15,650 nt of DNA, taken from positions 1 to 15,650 of the forward strand of contig CAADVS010000093.1 in assembly GCA_900752545.1 (NCBI GenBank). The letters are read 5' to 3'. Shown here piece by piece: positions 13,187-15,650 of this stretch. Origin of the DNA: an uncultured Collinsella sp. Lineage in GTDB: Bacteria; Actinomycetota; Coriobacteriia; Coriobacteriales; Coriobacteriaceae. How positions within the stretch are numbered: position 1 is the first letter of the stretch; the number at the start of each line of letters is the position of its first letter. The notes beneath the pieces were generated by a model. The model was not told where the DNA came from. It saw only the letters and a list, made by a program, of their open reading frames with translations, and made no database searches. A program made the position numbers and the translations under genes.

Positions 13187-13232
13187 GCTTAATTTGTCAT
13201 CTATTTTGATCCGTTTGGCTTCGATTCGGGCT

Positions 13233-13351
13233 AAGTGAGTAGACTTTTTGGCGCAGGCCGAGCACAATGCATATCTTCCTTTGTAAAACCGCAGGTCACA
13301 GGGGTGGCGGTTTTGGGTGTGCTCGGCAGATCGTAATAAGTCTACTCACTT
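13233..13351. repeat. 119-bp nested inverted-repeat element (candidate structured RNA or MITE-like element)
   Basis: Three perfectly paired, nested arms are present. AAGTGAGTAGACTT (13233-13246) pairs with AAGTCTACTCACTT (13338-13351), GCCGAGCACA (13257-13266) with TGTGCTCGGC (13318-13327), and AAAACCGC (13285-13292) with GCGGTTTT (13307-13314). The outer internal loop is symmetrical, 10 nt each side. It lies in the 355-bp spacer between the HAD and YitT genes. The 14-bp termini could be transposon-like inverted repeats, though no clear target duplication flanks them, or the base of an RNA fold. No convincing coding frame lies inside. Confidence 0.78.
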
Positions 13352-13439
13352 GTAATTTGGGCCTTTGGTCGTGGGGGTTGCTGGTCCCGCTTTGGTTGTC
13401 GAGGGAGGGTGAATTGAAGCGCCCCCGTACGCTCCATGC

Positions 13440-13445
13440 TACAAT
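13440..13445 (+). promoter_or_regulatory. Putative -10 box (TACAAT) for the YitT gene
   Basis: TACAAT lies 45 bases upstream of the GTG start. A TTGAAG at 13414-13419 is a possible -35, but its 20-base spacing is longer than normal. The stretch 13352-13490 otherwise holds nothing recognisable except the ribosome-binding site AAAGGAG at 13479-13485. Confidence 0.35.
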
Positions 13446-13490
13446 CGCGGGCATGCCTCACAATTAGATCTACCTTCGAAAGGAGCCTAC

Positions 13491-14498
13491 GTGGCGAACG
13501 CCATCGATCAGCTCACGGACCGCGTGCTCGTGCTCGGCCGCCTCACCATCGTCCGCCGCGCCATTACCGCTGTGGCGGTCACCATATCCGCCATTCTTCA
13601 AACGTTTCTGATCCAGGCGTTCATTCAGCCCGCCGACCTGCTCCCGAGCGGTCTCACCGGCGTCGCGGTCCTGCTCGATCGCGTTACCTCGCTGGGCGGC
13701 GTTCATATCGACATCTCGCTCGGCATGCTCGCACTCAACATCCCCGTGGCGCTCCTATGCTGGAGCGGCATTAGCAAGCGCTTCGTCATCTTCTCGATGA
13801 TGCAGGTCGTGCTCTCATCGCTGTTTCTCAACGTCTTTCACTTCGCTCCGTTTTTGGGCGACAAGATCATGCTCATCATTTTTGGCGGCGTGGTCTCGGG
13901 TCTGGGCGCTGCCATCGCGCTTAAGTCCGGCGCATCCACCGGCGGCACCGACTTTATCGCGCTGTGGGTCTCCAACCACACGGGCAAGACTATCTGGGGC
14001 GTCATCTTTGGTTTCAACTGCTTTATCTTGGCGATCTTTGGTTTTATGTTTGGCTGGGACAAGGCGGCGTACTCCATCGTGTTCCAGTTTATTTCGACCA
14101 AGACCATCGACAGCTTCTATCGTCGCTACGACCGTGTGACGCTGCAGATCACGACGCGTAAGGCAGACGAGGTCATGACCGCCTATGTTGACCATTTTCA
14201 GCATGGCATTAGCTGTGCCGAGGTCATTGGCGGATACAGCCGCGAGAAGATGTACCTGCTGCACGCCGTTGTATCGACCTACGAGAGCCAGGACATTATC
14301 AAGCTGGTGTGCGACATTGATCCCGGCGCCGTGATCAATGTGTTCCACACGCTCAACTTTGTGGGCGGCTGGTGGGGCGGCCATGTCGACGAGCCCATGC
14401 CCACGGCCGTTCCCGATCCCGACAAGCCCGCGCGCATGGCCAGCAGACAGGCGCGCCTCAGCGAGCAGGACAGCCTGCAGCAGGACGACGGCAGGTAG
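13491..14498 (+). CDS. YitT-family membrane protein (DUF161 plus DUF2179)
   Basis: This 335-residue protein has an N-terminal membrane domain and a C-terminal cytoplasmic DUF2179 domain, a family common in Gram-positive bacteria whose function is not established. Membrane segments lie near 24-46, 52-66, 76-92, 98-117, 125-144 and 168-188. The diagnostic loop SGASTGGTDFIALWVSN is at about 146-162. DUF2179 spans about 213-295, with QHGISCAEVIGGYSREK, LLHAVVSTYE and DIDPGAVINVFH. After about residue 300 comes a Pro/Gln/Asp-rich tail (PMPTAVPDPDKP and beyond) that looks disordered. The GTG start follows AAAGGAG at a good distance. A very stable hairpin terminator closes the gene. It is flanked by structured repeats on both sides and shows no direct tie to the sugar-amine locus. 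Confidence 0.9.
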   Translation: MANAIDQLTDRVLVLGRLTIVRRAITAVAVTISAILQTFLIQAFIQPADLLPSGLTGVAVLLDRVTSLGGVHIDISLGMLALNIPVALLCWSGISKRFVIFSMMQVVLSSLFLNVFHFAPFLGDKIMLIIFGGVVSGLGAAIALKSGASTGGTDFIALWVSNHTGKTIWGVIFGFNCFILAIFGFMFGWDKAAYSIVFQFISTKTIDSFYRRYDRVTLQITTRKADEVMTAYVDHFQHGISCAEVIGGYSREKMYLLHAVVSTYESQDIIKLVCDIDPGAVINVFHTLNFVGGWWGGHVDEPMPTAVPDPDKPARMASRQARLSEQDSLQQDDGR

Positions 14499-14539
14499 GG
14501 TTTTGGCATTTTGCCGGCCTGGTGCAATCCTGTCCGCTT

Positions 14540-14579
14540 GAGCCTCCCGAAAGCCTCGCTGCTTTCGGGAGGCTCTCGT
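14540..14579 (+). terminator. Very stable hairpin terminator after the YitT gene
   Basis: A perfect 15-bp stem GAGCCTCCCGAAAGC (14540-14554) / GCTTTCGGGAGGCTC (14561-14575) has loop CTCGCT and is followed by TCGTTT. It lies 41 bases after the YitT stop. The T-tract is imperfect, but the stem is exceptionally stable. Confidence 0.82.
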
Positions 14580-14582
14580 TTG

Positions 14583-14630
14583 CCCAGATAAAACCTACCA
14601 AAATGAAGCTGTCGCTTTTTGGTAGGGAGG
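14583..14630 (+). repeat. Hairpin repeat, family B copy 3
   Basis: It opens with CCCAGATAAAACCTACCA as in the copy at 12447. The stem is perfect: CCTACCAAAA (14594-14603) with TTTTGGTAGG (14617-14626). The loop TGAAGCTGTCGCT differs at a few positions from the other copies (TAAACCTGTCCCT), while the stem is retained. It sits between the YitT terminator and the GntR-B promoter region. Confidence 0.75.
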
Positions 14631-14669
14631 GTGTATCGTTTTATCAATATGAGGTAACATGAAACTAGA

Positions 14670-14687
14670 CGTTATATACGTATTAGT
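14670..14687 (+). promoter_or_regulatory. Tandem 9-bp operator candidate upstream of GntR-B
   Basis: Direct 9-mers CGTTATATA (14670-14678) and CGTATTAGT (14679-14687) end 31 bases before the GntR-B start. They match the tandem boxes before the EamA gene and the PTS operon. The surrounding 14641-14718 is AT-rich, unlike the rest of the window. Placement suggests autoregulation by GntR-B. Confidence 0.58.
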
Positions 14688-14718
14688 TATTTCAATATTT
14701 CGATAAGAGTGATTAGAT

Positions 14719-15438
14719 ATGCCTGCGCCCAAAAATGCACCGCTTTACCAGCAGATTTACGACGAAATCAAGGATGCGATCGAGAAAGGTGTTTATGCGC
14801 CCAAGGAGCGTATTCCGTCCGAGCTTGAGCTTGCCGAGCAGTACGAAGTGAGCCGTATTACGGTGCGCCGCGCTGTCGAGGAGCTGTGCTCCGATGGTTA
14901 CCTGGTTAAGCAGCAGGGCCGCGGCACCTTTGTCTCCACGCCGCACATCAATCGTCAGTTCCACGCCTCGACGCTGCAGACGTTTACCGCGCTGTGTGCC
15001 GACAATGGCATGAAGGCCGGCGCACATGTGGTCGATCGCCAGATTGTGCCGGCACGTCAAAACGAGATGGAGTTCTTTGGCCTGCAGAAGGACGCGCTGC
15101 TGTTGCACATCAAGCGCGTGCGTACGGCCGACGGCGAGCCCATCTTTGAGGAGAACATCTTTGTGCCGTTTGACGCCTACCGTGAGCTGTTGACGGCCGA
15201 TCTTGAGGACAAGTCGATTTTTGCCGAGGTCGAGCGTGTTGGCGGAACGCCGATTGTCTCGGTTGGCTACCGTACGGTCGAGGCCGTTCGAGCTAACGCC
15301 GAGCAGGCGGCCGAGCTGGGCATTGCTCCGCACGATCCGCTGCTCAACCTGCGTGCCGGCTTTACCGGTCCCAATGGCGAGCCGGTCCTGATGGGTAAGC
15401 AGTACTACGTGGGATCGCGCTACGTCATGGTCATGTAG
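14719..15438 (+). CDS. GntR-family transcriptional regulator with UTRA domain (GntR-B)
   Basis: This 239-residue HutC-subfamily regulator has a winged helix at about 8-74 (LYQQIYDEIKDAIEKGVY, then RIPSELELAEQYEVSRITVR, then RAVEELCSDGYLVKQQGRG) and a UTRA domain at about 95-238. The latter includes LLLHIKRVRTADGEPIFEE and VLMGKQYYVGSRYVMVM. It is a textbook full-length member of the NagR/YvoA-like type, whose known relatives sense sugar phosphates. Tandem 9-bp boxes in its own promoter also occur before the EamA and PTS genes, so it is the best candidate regulator of the PTS-SIS2 operon although it lies about 2.4 kb beyond it. It differs clearly in sequence from GntR-A. Only a weak ribosome-binding site (AAGAG) precedes the ATG. 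A perfect hairpin and a structured repeat follow the stop codon. The effector is unproven. Confidence 0.91.
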   Translation: MPAPKNAPLYQQIYDEIKDAIEKGVYAPKERIPSELELAEQYEVSRITVRRAVEELCSDGYLVKQQGRGTFVSTPHINRQFHASTLQTFTALCADNGMKAGAHVVDRQIVPARQNEMEFFGLQKDALLLHIKRVRTADGEPIFEENIFVPFDAYRELLTADLEDKSIFAEVERVGGTPIVSVGYRTVEAVRANAEQAAELGIAPHDPLLNLRAGFTGPNGEPVLMGKQYYVGSRYVMVM

Positions 15439-15443
15439 GGTTG

Positions 15444-15471
15444 GGTCCGCCGTTCTGACGAACGGCGGACC
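15444..15471 (+). terminator. Perfect hairpin after GntR-B, possible terminator
   Basis: A 12-bp perfect stem GGTCCGCCGTTC / GAACGGCGGACC with loop TGAC begins five bases after the stop codon and abuts repeat copy 3. No T-tract follows. The arrangement copies that after SIS1 (6966-6991), with an unrelated stem sequence. Confidence 0.55.
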
Positions 15472-15599
15472 GGTCGACGCTGCAAACGCCCCTAAGCGGC
15501 AATCTGACGTTCAATCGTCGGTCGCGTACCCAAAGTACGCTTCCCTCCTCTTTCACGTCACCTTGCTCGCTTAGGGGCGTTTTCGCTCATATGACCCAA
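15472..15599 (+). repeat. Structured intergenic repeat, family A copy 3
   Basis: It opens with GGTCGACGCTGC. The outer stem is perfect over 15 bp: AAACGCCCCTAAGCG (15484-15498) with CGCTTAGGGGCGTTT (15568-15582). The middle helix is GCAA-TC-TGACG / CGTCA-CC-TTGC (15499-15509 with 15556-15566). The apical hairpin GCGTAC / GTACGC (15524-15540) has loop CCAAA, and TTCCCTCCTC follows as in copy 1. TTTT follows the outer stem. It lies 3' of GntR-B. Confidence 0.82.
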
Positions 15600-15626
15600 T
15601 CCGCTGTCAAGAGCCACAATGGCCCC

Positions 15627-15650
15627 GCCGACCGCTTGCAATCGGTCGGC
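15627..15650. terminator. Hairpin at the right edge
   Basis: An 8-bp perfect inverted repeat GCCGACCG / CGGTCGGC surrounds CTTGCAAT, itself mostly palindromic (TTGCAA). It reaches the last base of the window, so what follows, such as a T-tract, cannot be seen. Terminator is only a guess. Confidence 0.35.

Noticed and set aside
13233..13351. CRISPR array or tRNA gene in the nested inverted repeat
   Set aside because: There are no spaced direct repeats and no cloverleaf or CCA-type 3' end. The three arms form one foldback.

Overview
The window is GC-rich (roughly 60%), densely coded bacterial chromosome. The gene families, the fused mannose-family PTS, two GntR/UTRA regulators, frequent GTG/TTG codons and abundant short structured intergenic repeats suggest a gut Coriobacteriia, most likely Collinsella. 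The genus is inferred from general knowledge, not from a search.

Left part (1-5045): the 3' two-thirds of mfd (transcription-repair coupling factor), then a PAP2-type membrane phosphatase, a threonine-aldolase-like PLP enzyme with a terminator, and a GNAT acetyltransferase. These look like ordinary chromosomal genes.

Central part (5044-12412): a sugar-amine catabolic locus. A GntR/UTRA repressor (GntR-A, minus strand) is divergent from a SIS-domain deglycase-like gene (SIS1). A DMT/EamA transporter follows, then a mannose-family PTS (fused IIAB, IIC, IID) and a second SIS-domain gene (SIS2) ending at a strong terminator. Two SIS enzymes with a mannose-type PTS recall the Salmonella/Enterococcus gfr operons for fructoselysine and glucoselysine. 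In those, the PTS imports and phosphorylates the Amadori or related glycated amine, and two SIS deglycases split the 6-phosphates into sugar phosphate and amine. The exact substrate here is an inference.

Right part (12447-15650): a HAD phosphatase/phosphoglucomutase-like gene, a 119-bp nested inverted-repeat element, a YitT-family membrane protein, a second GntR/UTRA regulator (GntR-B) and a structured repeat at the edge.

Regulation can be read from the DNA. Tandem 11-bp boxes flank the GntR-A/SIS1 divergent promoter region. Tandem 9-bp boxes (CGTTATA-type) lie upstream of the EamA gene, the PTS operon and GntR-B itself. The simplest model is that SIS1 is controlled by GntR-A, while the transporter, PTS and SIS2 are controlled by GntR-B.

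The intergenic spaces are unusual. There is a three-copy ~130-nt structured repeat with a compensating outer stem (2213, 6993, 15472), a three-copy ~40-nt hairpin repeat (5009, 12447, 14583), GGGAC-type palindromes, and the nested inverted repeat at 13233-13351. No CRISPR array, rRNA, tRNA, transposase or phage gene was seen.
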